In this document: positions 25,924 to 33,727 of the stretch, piece by piece | How positions within the stretch are numbered: position 1 is the first letter of the stretch | Layout: each line of letters opens with the position of its first letter | NCBI GenBank assembly: GCA_009778785.1 | Contig: WRFN01000003.1 | Location: 1-64,000, forward strand | Direction of reading: 5' to 3' | Source of the DNA: Betaproteobacteria bacterium | GTDB taxonomy: Bacteria > Pseudomonadota > Gammaproteobacteria > Burkholderiales > Casimicrobiaceae | Length of the DNA stretch: 64,000 bases | Position numbers and translations under genes: made by a program | Notes under the pieces: generated by a model | Seen by the model: the letters and a program-made list of their open reading frames with translations, nothing else | Databases searched by the model: none | Told to the model about the DNA's origin: nothing

Positions 25924-26289
25924 TCAACTCATCATTTCCAGAAGCGCATTCACCAACTGTTCGTCTGTAAATGGTTTATACAAAAACCCCTTTGCCCCTT
26001 TTTTGAGCGCCTTGATCGCAGTTGCTTTATCGCTCAACGCCGACACCACCAGAATGCCTGCGTCCGCGTTCAAGTGCGTCATGGATTCCGTGCACTCGAC
26101 CCCGTCCATTTCCGGCATGGTCAAATCCATCGTTACCAGATCGGGCTGCGTTTGCGAGAAAAGCTCCAACGCCTCGGCGCCGTTTCTCGCCATCCCGACA
26201 ATCATCAGCGACGGCAAACGCGGATCGCTCATGATTCTGGCGATCCGGCTGCGAATGATACTGGAGTCATCGACAATCAATAATTTCAC
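25924..26289 (-). CDS. CheY-like single-domain response regulator
   Basis: This 121-residue receiver has no output domain. The acidic pocket (D7, D8), phospho-acceptor D55 (TMDLTMPE), switch Ser83 and K105-P106 are all in place. It starts with GTG, with AGGGA upstream. It sits between a CheA-like histidine kinase, 37 bases upstream, and CheX, one base downstream. It should take phosphate from the kinase and act by protein contact, for instance on motility, pili or another output. The downstream target is not in the window. Confidence 0.88.
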   Translation of the reverse strand: MKLLIVDDSSIIRSRIARIMSDPRLPSLMIVGMARNGAEALELFSQTQPDLVTMDLTMPEMDGVECTESMTHLNADAGILVVSALSDKATAIKALKKGAKGFLYKPFTDEQLVNALLEMMS

Positions 26290-26326
26290 GTAACATCCCT
26301 TTCTCAGCGCCTCCGATACTCACCCA

Positions 26327-28372
26327 TCAATACGAAAAATGGATCTTGAACTCGGTGAACGCCTTGGCTTTGCTGTTCAGCGTCAAATACCCGCGCAGTT
26401 GCATGACCTTTTCGGCGACCACATCGAGACCGACGCCGTGTCCGGCATCGCGGTCGGCTTCCTCAGCGGTCGAAAAGCCCGGCTCGAACAGTTGCATCAT
26501 CACCTCATCAACACTCAGCGCATCGGCTTCTTCCTTCGTGAACAAGCCCTTCTGTACCAGCGTTTCCCGAATCCGGTTCACCGAAATACCGCGACCGTCA
26601 TCACGAACGGTGAACTCATATTGGTCGCGGCCGGTCTCTTTACACTCGACGAAAATTTCGCCGTTGGCCTCTTTGCCCTGCGCCTCGCGCTCCGCCGGCG
26701 TTTCGATGCCGTGCTTGACGGCGTTGCGCAACAACTGAATGGCAACGCTGTTCAACTCATTGGCAACCCGTCGCGGCAAGCGCGCGATATCGTCGACATC
26801 GAACACCACCGTGGCTTCCTTCTGTTCGTCACCGGCGATACGGGCGACCAGCCCTTGCGCTCCGTCGGTAAACGCTTTCAGGAACTTGGCGTCCGAATCG
26901 CCGCCACTCGCACCCGCCATTTTTTCGGCGATGTTGGTGATCGACGCCAGCCTTTCATAGAAACCGTCCAGCAACACCGTGATCCGCACCATGTCCTCGC
27001 CGCGCACTTCACCTTTTTCACGCATGCCGACCAGTTCTTTCTCGAACCCGTGCGCGTAATCTTCAAACAGCTCGACGCCCAGCGCCGCCGCCTCGCCCTT
27101 GATGCCGTGCACGATGCGCATGATGTGATTCAGCAAGTGCAAGCGCGCCTGCTCGCTGTCGTCTTCCGAGCGCAACCGCTCATTGATCTGCGCCAGACCC
27201 TTGCCGACGTTATCCAGGAATTGCCGCAACACCGAAGCGTCGGTGTTCAGCATCTTGAGCAACACTTCTACCTCGACCCGTGACAAGCCCTTCGCCGCTT
27301 CCAGTTGCGCGCCCAACTGCACCAGTTCCGTCACGTCCTGCACCGTCACCAGCAAGTGCGCGATCTTGCCGCCTTCGAGCACGCGGTTGAAGTTGAAACT
27401 CAGATAATGGGACGAATCGCCCTCTTTGCCGCGCACTTCGACCTGACTCAGCGGATTCAGCGACGTGATCAGCGCTTCTTTCACGCGGTCGCCGAACAGC
27501 AGTTCGATATAGTCCGTGGCACTCTCATAAACTTCCTTGGAGACCATCGCCTCCAGAATCGGCAGGAACGGCGTTTCCGGCGCCACTTCGCGCCGCAACA
27601 CATCTTTCAGTGATTCCGAATACTGCGAACCGATCTTGTATTCCCGATCGAGCAGGAACAAGCCTTCCTTCACCGTTCCCAGAATTTCTTCGGTCTCCTT
27701 GCGCGCCTTCGTCAACGCGCGGTCGCCTTCCATCAAATCCCGGATCGACTTGAACACCGTGTACAACACGTTCATGATCACGACCACCAAGAAGACGATC
27801 TGAACGATCTGCAACCATTTCGCCCGCTGGCTGGCGGACTGTTCGAGGTCGGTCGTCAAATCGTTCATCAACCCCAGCAACTTCAAGTTGTTGGCGCGCG
27901 CATACGATACCGCACCGACCAATTCTTCCGAACTGAAGCGCGAGCCTTTCAACAGCGGCTGCAGTTTCTCCAGGTACGGATTCCAGATTTCATAGGCGTT
28001 CTTCACGATCTGGTGCGCGTTGTCCGTTTCGACCCGCACCAGAAAAACCGGTTTGCCGTCGCCGCCGGTCACCATCGCGCCGTCGCGGAACCCTTTCAAC
28101 GTCGTATCGAAAAGGTCCACCACCAGCGCCAGTTCTTTCAGATCGGCCTCTTGCGACGCGCCGGTTCTCGCATCCTCCTGCAAAGACAGCAGCACCTTGG
28201 TTGTCCGTTGCGACAACATCCGCTGCCGACCACTGAGGTTGATTGACACCGCCGATGCTTCCAATTTGCTCGAATTGAGGTAGTTATAAGTAACGACCGC
28301 CGCATCGCATATAAAGAAGATCAACACCGAGATAAAAATCGCGCGGTATTTCCGGAAAAGCTCCCAAAACAT
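26327..28372 (-). CDS. PilJ-sensor histidine kinase with Hpt and CheA-like ATPase domains
   Basis: This is a 681-residue inner-membrane kinase. The ATG at 28372 has GGGAGG just upstream. TM1 (about 10-30) and TM2 (about 190-212) bracket a periplasmic region that begins with INLSGRQRMLSQR, the NarX/PilJ type IV pili sensor signature. A PAS-like region (about 230-370) follows. Next is an Hpt domain with HGIKG (His near 420), then a CheA-type ATPase with RNAVKHGIE (about 549), DDGRGI and GHGVGLD. There is no CheW-like domain, so it should not join normal receptor arrays. Likely partners are the CheY and CheX genes directly downstream. Confidence 0.85.
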   Translation of the reverse strand: MFWELFRKYRAIFISVLIFFICDAAVVTYNYLNSSKLEASAVSINLSGRQRMLSQRTTKVLLSLQEDARTGASQEADLKELALVVDLFDTTLKGFRDGAMVTGGDGKPVFLVRVETDNAHQIVKNAYEIWNPYLEKLQPLLKGSRFSSEELVGAVSYARANNLKLLGLMNDLTTDLEQSASQRAKWLQIVQIVFLVVVIMNVLYTVFKSIRDLMEGDRALTKARKETEEILGTVKEGLFLLDREYKIGSQYSESLKDVLRREVAPETPFLPILEAMVSKEVYESATDYIELLFGDRVKEALITSLNPLSQVEVRGKEGDSSHYLSFNFNRVLEGGKIAHLLVTVQDVTELVQLGAQLEAAKGLSRVEVEVLLKMLNTDASVLRQFLDNVGKGLAQINERLRSEDDSEQARLHLLNHIMRIVHGIKGEAAALGVELFEDYAHGFEKELVGMREKGEVRGEDMVRITVLLDGFYERLASITNIAEKMAGASGGDSDAKFLKAFTDGAQGLVARIAGDEQKEATVVFDVDDIARLPRRVANELNSVAIQLLRNAVKHGIETPAEREAQGKEANGEIFVECKETGRDQYEFTVRDDGRGISVNRIRETLVQKGLFTKEEADALSVDEVMMQLFEPGFSTAEEADRDAGHGVGLDVVAEKVMQLRGYLTLNSKAKAFTEFKIHFSY

Positions 28373-28817
28373 CTCAACCTCCCACAAGCACTGTTATTGA
28401 CCGATCTGCGGCAACAGGAAGGCTGGGATGCCCCGCGCCCTGATTTCATTTTCCGCACCGCTCGCCGATAGACTCTTAATGTAGCACCATACTAGAAATT
28501 TCATTCATTGTGAAAGTTTTGTTAAGGTTTTGAAGCGGGCATTATGAATGGCTGTTGCTTATTCCCCACCGTTCTTTGCCCCTTAAAAAAATTAGGGGTA
28601 AGCCGGTACTGCCGTCGTCATAAGCGCGCCGGTTCCCACACGACGTGCCGTGTACCGATGAAAAGTCCCCCCGTTTCAAAGGATGGCCGCCGCAGGCGGA
28701 CGGGGGTTGGCCCAACCTCTCTCTCACAAGAAGCGAGGGATCGTAGGGGTGACATTCTGCCACCCGTCAGGATTAACCCTTATAATCCGCACTTCCCAAA
28801 AGAATGAACGCCCCTTC
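28373..28817. other. Divergent intergenic region with repeats and promoters
   Basis: This 445-base spacer lies between the kinase and uppP. It contains the kinase promoter at 28486-28514. Near 28683-28770 there is a mixture of small repeats (GCCGCCGCAGGCGG, GGTTGGCCCAACC, a CATTCTGCCACCC block). A TATAAT at 28781-28786 lies before uppP, but no good -35 is spaced 16-18 bases from it. No gene was seen. Confidence 0.5.
28486..28514 (-). promoter_or_regulatory. Sigma-70 promoter of the kinase-CheY-CheX operon
   Basis: On the minus strand TTCACA (28509-28514) and TATGGT (28486-28491) are separated by exactly 17 bases. The hexamers match consensus at five and four positions. It lies 114 bases upstream of the kinase ATG. 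Confidence 0.4.
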
Positions 28818-29648
28818 ATGACGCCCGATCTCTTTCTCATTTCCTTCATCCTCGGCCTCGTGGAAGGTTTGACCGAATTTCTGCCGATTTCGTCCACCGG
28901 TCATTTGATCATCGCCGGTTCGCTGCTCGGTTATAACGACGAAAGTTCCATCACCTTCGAAATCGTGATTCAGTTGGGCGCCATTTTGGCCGTTTGCTGG
29001 GAGTTCCGCCAACGTATCTGGACGGTGTGCACCACCCTTTTCAGCGCCCGCCCTTCGCAGAAGTTAGCGCTCAACCTCATCATCGCGCTGTTGCCCGCCA
29101 TCGTGTTGGGCGTTTTGCTGCACTCGTTTTTAGAATCGCATTTGTTCAAGCCGATTCCGGTGGCCTGCGCCCTGATCGTCGGCGCTTTCATCATTCTGCT
29201 GGCCGAGCGACGCTACAAGAAAAACCCCGCCACGATTCGCATTCAGTCAATTGACGAGATCGGTTGGAAGGACGCACTGAAAGTCGGTCTCGCCCAAACG
29301 CTGGCGATGATTCCCGGCACGTCGCGTTCGGGCGCGACCATCATCGGCGGCATGTTTTTCGGCTTTTCGAGAGTGGCGGCCACCGAATTTTCGTTCTTTC
29401 TGGCGATCCCCACCATGTTCGCCGCCACCGTTTACTCGTTATACAAAGACAGTCATTTGCTTTCGTCGGGCGACCTCACCTCGTTTTTGAGCGTTGGTTT
29501 CGTCACCGCTTTTGTGTCGGCTTTTTTCTGTGTGCGCTGGTTGTTGCGCTACATCAGCCGTCACGATTTCGTACCGTTTGCCTGGTATCGGCTGGCCTTC
29601 GGGCTGTTTATTTTGGTGACAAGCGGCACCGGCGTCATTCGCTGGTAG
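28818..29648 (+). CDS. uppP: Undecaprenyl-diphosphate phosphatase
   Basis: This 276-residue integral membrane enzyme recycles undecaprenyl pyrophosphate to the monophosphate carrier for peptidoglycan and O-antigen synthesis. It contains both catalytic blocks of the UppP/BacA family: [14 protein letters not shown] near the start and [13 protein letters not shown] in the second half. The ATG at 28818 gives the family length; the upstream in-frame residues come from repeats. About eight membrane helices are visible. It is also the classical bacitracin-resistance factor. Confidence 0.95.
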   Translation: MTPDLFLISFILGLVEGLTEFLPISSTGHLIIAGSLLGYNDESSITFEIVIQLGAILAVCWEFRQRIWTVCTTLFSARPSQKLALNLIIALLPAIVLGVLLHSFLESHLFKPIPVACALIVGAFIILLAERRYKKNPATIRIQSIDEIGWKDALKVGLAQTLAMIPGTSRSGATIIGGMFFGFSRVAATEFSFFLAIPTMFAATVYSLYKDSHLLSSGDLTSFLSVGFVTAFVSAFFCVRWLLRYISRHDFVPFAWYRLAFGLFILVTSGTGVIRW

Positions 29649-29701
29649 GCGTTATTCTATGGCCGGTCTGCTTCGGCAATCCGGCTTTGGAGTTTTCTCT
29701 C

Positions 29702-32416
29702 ATGTCAATTTTTTTTCGTTTTCTTCTTTTCTTTGGATGCTCCATGATGCTCGCTACCGCGTCTGCCGCCCCTCCCGCCGGTTTCACTTCCGGCCCCACC
29801 ATCGAGGGCATTGCTTCTTTCACGCTGGACAACGGTTTGCAGGTCTTGCTTTTCCCCGACGACAGCAAGCCAACGACGACGGTTAACATTACCTATAAAG
29901 TCGGTTCGCGCTTTGAAAACTACGGCGAAACCGGCATGGCGCACTTGCTCGAACATTTGATGTTCAAGGGCACGCCGACCACCGCCAACATTTTTGAGGA
30001 AATCGGCAAGCGCGGGATGCGCTTCAACGGTTCGACCTATTTCGACCGTACCAATTACTATGAAACGTTCACCGCCGATCAGGACGTGCTCGACTGGGCG
30101 CTCGGCATGGAAGCCGACCGGATGGTCAACGCTTTCATCGCCCGCAAAGACCTCGACAGTGAAATGACCGTCGTCCGCAACGAGTACGAAAATTGGGAAA
30201 ACAACCCGCGCCTCGTGCTGTGGGGACGGATGCAGTCGGTGGCATTTGATTGGCACAATTATGGTAACCTGACCATCGGCGCCCGCTCCGACATCGAAAA
30301 CGTCGATATTCAGCGGCTGCAAGCGTTTTACCATCGTTATTATCAGCCAGACAACGCCGTGCTGATCGTCGCCGGTAAATTCGATCCGGACAAAGCGCTG
30401 GCGACCATCGGCCGCACTTTCGGCGCGCTACCCAAGCCGACGCGCGTCTTGCCCATGCTCTATACCGTGGAACCGGTGCAGGAAGGCGAACGCGCCATCA
30501 CCGTGCGGCGCAACGGCAACACGCCGGTGGTGGGCGCCCTTTATCATACGGTCTCCGGCCCTGACGCCGACAGCGTGGCGCTCGAAGCGTTCGGCGAAAT
30601 CATGACCGTCGCGCCGTCGGGGCGCTTGTACAAAGCGCTGGTGGCCACTCACAAAGCGAGCGGCGTCGAAGCGTGGAACTTCTCGCTGTTCGACCCCGGC
30701 ATGCTGATTTTCTGGGCAATGCTGACGCCGCAAGACAAAATCACGCCGGTCAAGAAAACCTTGACCGACACCTTGTACGCCGTCACCCAAAAACCGATCA
30801 CCGATGCCGAAGTGGCGCGTGTGCGCACCCGCGCACTGAAAGATTACAACGATTTGCTGCGCGACCCCGAACACTTCGCCGTGGCGCTGTCCGAATCCAT
30901 CGCGCAAGGCGATTGGCGGCTCTTCTTCTTGCAGCGCGATCAGTGGCGCAAACTCACCGCCGCCGATGTGCAGCGCGCCGCCACGTCGTACATCAAGCCG
31001 TCGAACGTCACCATCGGCGAATATTTGCCCGAAGATGCGCCGAATCGCGCCAAGTCACCGCCGAAGATCGATGTTGAAGCACTGGTTAATGATTATCGCG
31101 GCGACGAAGCCCTCGCCGCCGGCGAATCATTCGACGCCTCGACAGAAAACCTCGAAGCGCGCACCGAGCGCAGCACGCTGCCCAACGGCTTGAAGCTGGC
31201 GCTGCTGCCGAAGAAAACCCGCGGCGAAGCCGTGCGTTTCAGCTTGCGTTTGCATTGGGGCAACGCCGAGTCGCTGAAAAACAAGGCGATGACCGGACGG
31301 ATCACCGCCGACATGTTGTCGATGGGAACCACCAAGCACGACCGCCAAGTCTTCGAGGATGAAATCGACCGTCTGCAAGCGCAGTTGGACATCGGCGGCG
31401 ACGCCACCGGCGCCAGCATCAGCGGCGAAACCACCCGCGAGCATTTGCCCGAACTTCTCGCGCTGGCGGCGGAAGCGCTGCGCGCGCCGTCTTTCCCCAA
31501 GAACGAACTCGACAAACTGGTGCGCGAACGGCTGACTTCTTTGGCAACGTCGCGCAGCGATCCGCAAGCCATCGCTTCCCGCGCCTTGCGCCGCTACACC
31601 CAACCGTTCCCTGCCGGCGATGTGCGCTACATCCTGACGGTTGACGAAGAAGAAGCGCAACTGAAAGCGCTGACCATCGCCGATCTGAAAACCTTTCATC
31701 AAAATTTCTACGGCGCGCAAAACGGCGAACTGGCCGTGGTCGGCGATTTCGACGCCAAGGAAATTCGCGCGCTGAGTGAAAAACTTTTCAGCCCGTTAAA
31801 GAGCAAAGCGGCTTACGCGCGCGTGGACGATCCTTACCAGAAAGTCGCGCCGACTACGCTGAGTTTCAAAACGCCGGACAAAGCCAACGCTTTCCTGATC
31901 GGTCGGCTGGCGGTACCCATCAACGATCAAGACCCCGATTACGCCGCGCTGCTCGTCGCCAATCAAGCGCTCGGCGGCTCGCCCGAAGCGCGCTTGCCCA
32001 ACCGCATCCGCACCCAAGACGGCTTGAGTTACAGCGTCGGTTCGGCGCTGCAACCGACCTCGCTCGACGCTAACTCGCGCTTCGTGTTTTACGCGATCTT
32101 CGCGCCGCAGAATCTGACGCGCGTGCAGGAAGCGTTCAGCGATGTTCTGACCCAAACCGCCAAGGACGGCTTGACCGCGCAGGAAATCGCCGACGCCAAA
32201 CAATCGCTGCTGCAAGAACGTCACATCGCGCGAGCGCAGGACTCGGTACAGGCAACGAGCCTTGCTTACCAACTCTACTTGAAACGCACTTGGAAAGATT
32301 CGGCGCAACTGGACGACGAAATCGCCGCCGTCACGCCTGAGCAAATCGCGGCCGCGCTGAAGAAATATCTGGTTCCCGACAACGTGGTGTATTCGATTGC
32401 GGGCGATTTTCAGTAA
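29702..32416 (+). CDS. M16 family zinc peptidase, periplasmic
   Basis: This 904-residue pitrilysin-like protease has a signal peptide (FFRFLLFFGCSMMLATASA) and two M16 halves. The N-terminal half has the inverted zinc motif HLLEH (about 81-85) with the supporting VRNEYENWE. The C-terminal half (from about residue 480) is inactive-like, with no HxxEH. This two-domain, single-chain form is common in proteobacteria and degrades peptides in the periplasm. It starts 53 bases after uppP. The ATG at 29702 was chosen for the signal peptide; the longer frame is uppP antisense-frame sequence. Confidence 0.9.
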   Translation: MSIFFRFLLFFGCSMMLATASAAPPAGFTSGPTIEGIASFTLDNGLQVLLFPDDSKPTTTVNITYKVGSRFENYGETGMAHLLEHLMFKGTPTTANIFEEIGKRGMRFNGSTYFDRTNYYETFTADQDVLDWALGMEADRMVNAFIARKDLDSEMTVVRNEYENWENNPRLVLWGRMQSVAFDWHNYGNLTIGARSDIENVDIQRLQAFYHRYYQPDNAVLIVAGKFDPDKALATIGRTFGALPKPTRVLPMLYTVEPVQEGERAITVRRNGNTPVVGALYHTVSGPDADSVALEAFGEIMTVAPSGRLYKALVATHKASGVEAWNFSLFDPGMLIFWAMLTPQDKITPVKKTLTDTLYAVTQKPITDAEVARVRTRALKDYNDLLRDPEHFAVALSESIAQGDWRLFFLQRDQWRKLTAADVQRAATSYIKPSNVTIGEYLPEDAPNRAKSPPKIDVEALVNDYRGDEALAAGESFDASTENLEARTERSTLPNGLKLALLPKKTRGEAVRFSLRLHWGNAESLKNKAMTGRITADMLSMGTTKHDRQVFEDEIDRLQAQLDIGGDATGASISGETTREHLPELLALAAEALRAPSFPKNELDKLVRERLTSLATSRSDPQAIASRALRRYTQPFPAGDVRYILTVDEEEAQLKALTIADLKTFHQNFYGAQNGELAVVGDFDAKEIRALSEKLFSPLKSKAAYARVDDPYQKVAPTTLSFKTPDKANAFLIGRLAVPINDQDPDYAALLVANQALGGSPEARLPNRIRTQDGLSYSVGSALQPTSLDANSRFVFYAIFAPQNLTRVQEAFSDVLTQTAKDGLTAQEIADAKQSLLQERHIARAQDSVQATSLAYQLYLKRTWKDSAQLDDEIAAVTPEQIAAALKKYLVPDNVVYSIAGDFQ

Positions 32417-32436
32417 GCGAGTTTCAGATATTCGCA

Positions 32437-32456
32437 GGGGCGGCATTCTGCCGCCC
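32437..32456. repeat. Small palindrome GGGCGGCA-TTC-TGCCGCCC
   Basis: The 8-bp arms surround TTC. Related copies occur at 33492-33508 (7-bp arms) and, degenerate, at 28746-28766. All follow AGGGG or TAGGGG in intergenic DNA. Confidence 0.55.
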
Positions 32457-32589
32457 GCCGAAAGCCCCTTCCTTTTGAAAAGGGGTGCCCGCCAAAGGCG
32501 GGCGGCGGTTTGTTTTTCCTCTTTCCTTGTGGAGAGGGAACGAATAAAGGTGCTTCGCGAAGCGCTCCTACGTTGATACCAGAGACCTG

Positions 32590-33405
32590 ATGCCTGACAC
32601 ATCTTTCATCACCCCGTCACCGCACGACTTGCCGCCCCGCGTTCGGGTGCTGACGACAACGCGGTTTCCTGCCGTTCGCCCTGAGCTTGTCGAAGGGCAA
32701 GCGGCGTTTCCGGGCGGGCTTCAACAGATTCAAGAAATTTGGCCGCCGACCGCACACGCCAAAGGCGCCGCGATCGAAGCCGCCTTCGTGCAGCGCGGTC
32801 AACCCTTGCAGCACTTTCTGCCGTCGCCACCGCTGTGGCTGGAACAAGTGCACGGCATCGACGTGGCAAAAATGAATCGCAGCCCCGATGTCGTCGCAAT
32901 CAGGCAAGCGCCGCCAGTCGCCGATGCGGCTGTTACCGACGCCCCGAACGTCGTCCTCGCCCTCTTGACGGCAGACTGCCTGCCCGTGGTCATCGCCGAC
33001 GAAAACAGCGCCGCGCTCGCCGTCGTCCATGCCGGTTGGCGCAGTTTGGCGGGCGGCGTTCTGGAAAATACCGTTCGCCATCTGGCCTGTCCCGCCGCCT
33101 TGTTGATGGCCTGGCTGGGGCCGGCCATCGGCCCCGCCGCGTTTGAAGTCGGCGAAGACGTTCATGTTGCGTTCGACGCCCCCCATGACGCCGAGGCCGC
33201 CGCCTGCTTCGTTCCCACGGGCGTTGCCGGTAAGTGGCATGCCGATTTGTACGCGCTGGCGCGGCTGCGGCTGCGCCGTCTGGGCGTCCCGAAAATCAGC
33301 GGCGGAACGTGGTGTACCTACAGCGATGCCCGGCGGTTTTTTTCCTGGCGGCGGGGACGCGATGAGGGGCGCATGGCGACGTTTGCTTTTCTTGCGGAAC
33401 CATGA
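32590..33405 (+). CDS. pgeF: Peptidoglycan editing factor (laccase-domain multicopper family)
   Basis: This 271-residue cytoplasmic protein has the metal ligands H88 (EQVHG), C130 (TADCLPVV) and H147 (HAGWR) of the PgeF/YfiH family, and the C-terminal GTWCTYSDARRFFSWRR end. Family members hydrolyse aberrant UDP-muropeptides or purine nucleosides. An oddity is that residues 29-37 (VRPELVEGQ) are encoded exactly by a copy of the dispersed repeat at 32674-32698. They replace the Gly/Ser-rich N-terminal segment normally conserved here. The frame stays open and the active site is intact, so activity is likely but uncertain. Confidence 0.85.
   Translation: MPDTSFITPSPHDLPPRVRVLTTTRFPAVRPELVEGQAAFPGGLQQIQEIWPPTAHAKGAAIEAAFVQRGQPLQHFLPSPPLWLEQVHGIDVAKMNRSPDVVAIRQAPPVADAAVTDAPNVVLALLTADCLPVVIADENSAALAVVHAGWRSLAGGVLENTVRHLACPAALLMAWLGPAIGPAAFEVGEDVHVAFDAPHDAEAAACFVPTGVAGKWHADLYALARLRLRRLGVPKISGGTWCTYSDARRFFSWRRGRDEGRMATFAFLAEP
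32674..32698 (+). repeat. Dispersed repeat inserted in frame in pgeF
   Basis: GTTCGCCCTGAG, CTTGTC and GAAGGGC are the same as the intergenic copy at 62014-62038. Here the repeat is translated as VRPELVEG within pgeF. See the finding on this insertion. Confidence 0.8.
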
Positions 33406-33727
33406 GGAGCACAGGTTGGGGTGAGTGCAGCGCCCCCCCCCCAACCTGCACGAGCTACGTCAAGCACAAGGCAAACTGTCGACAAAGTAGGGGCGGCATT
33501 CTGCCGCCTGCACGACTGCGCGTGATTTGCGCGCCGTGCCCCTACGATGGGCCCACGCAGCCACATTATTCCACTGCCGTCATTCCCGCGAAGGCGGGAA
33601 TGACGGCAAGAAGTGTTTTGCTTTTTTGTGATTTCTCGCCTGCGCGTGGTTTTGGCATCAGGCTGTCCGATTTTGACCATGAACCCTGATATAGTGTTTA
33701 TAAAAGAACTCCCCGTTTCCCGATACT
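33406..33727. other. Intergenic repeat cluster between pgeF and dnaG
   Basis: This 322-base spacer holds a poly-C tract flanked by AGGTTGGGGTGAG, the palindrome at 33492-33508 and the perfect palindrome at 33576-33607. An AT-rich stretch before dnaG includes TTGACC and TATAAA, but at poor spacing (20 bases). No coding potential was seen. Confidence 0.6.
33576..33607. repeat. Perfect 32-bp inverted repeat, CATTCCCGC-GAAG-GCGGGAATG type
   Basis: The 14-bp arms GCCGTCATTCCCGC / GCGGGAATGACGGC surround GAAG. Repeats of this type are common in proteobacterial intergenic DNA. Here it stands alone before dnaG. Confidence 0.75.

Noticed and set aside
29264-29701. In-frame extension that would start the M16 peptidase inside uppP
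   Set aside because: The extension reads Arg/His-rich alternate-frame sequence of uppP and hides the good signal peptide starting at 29702.
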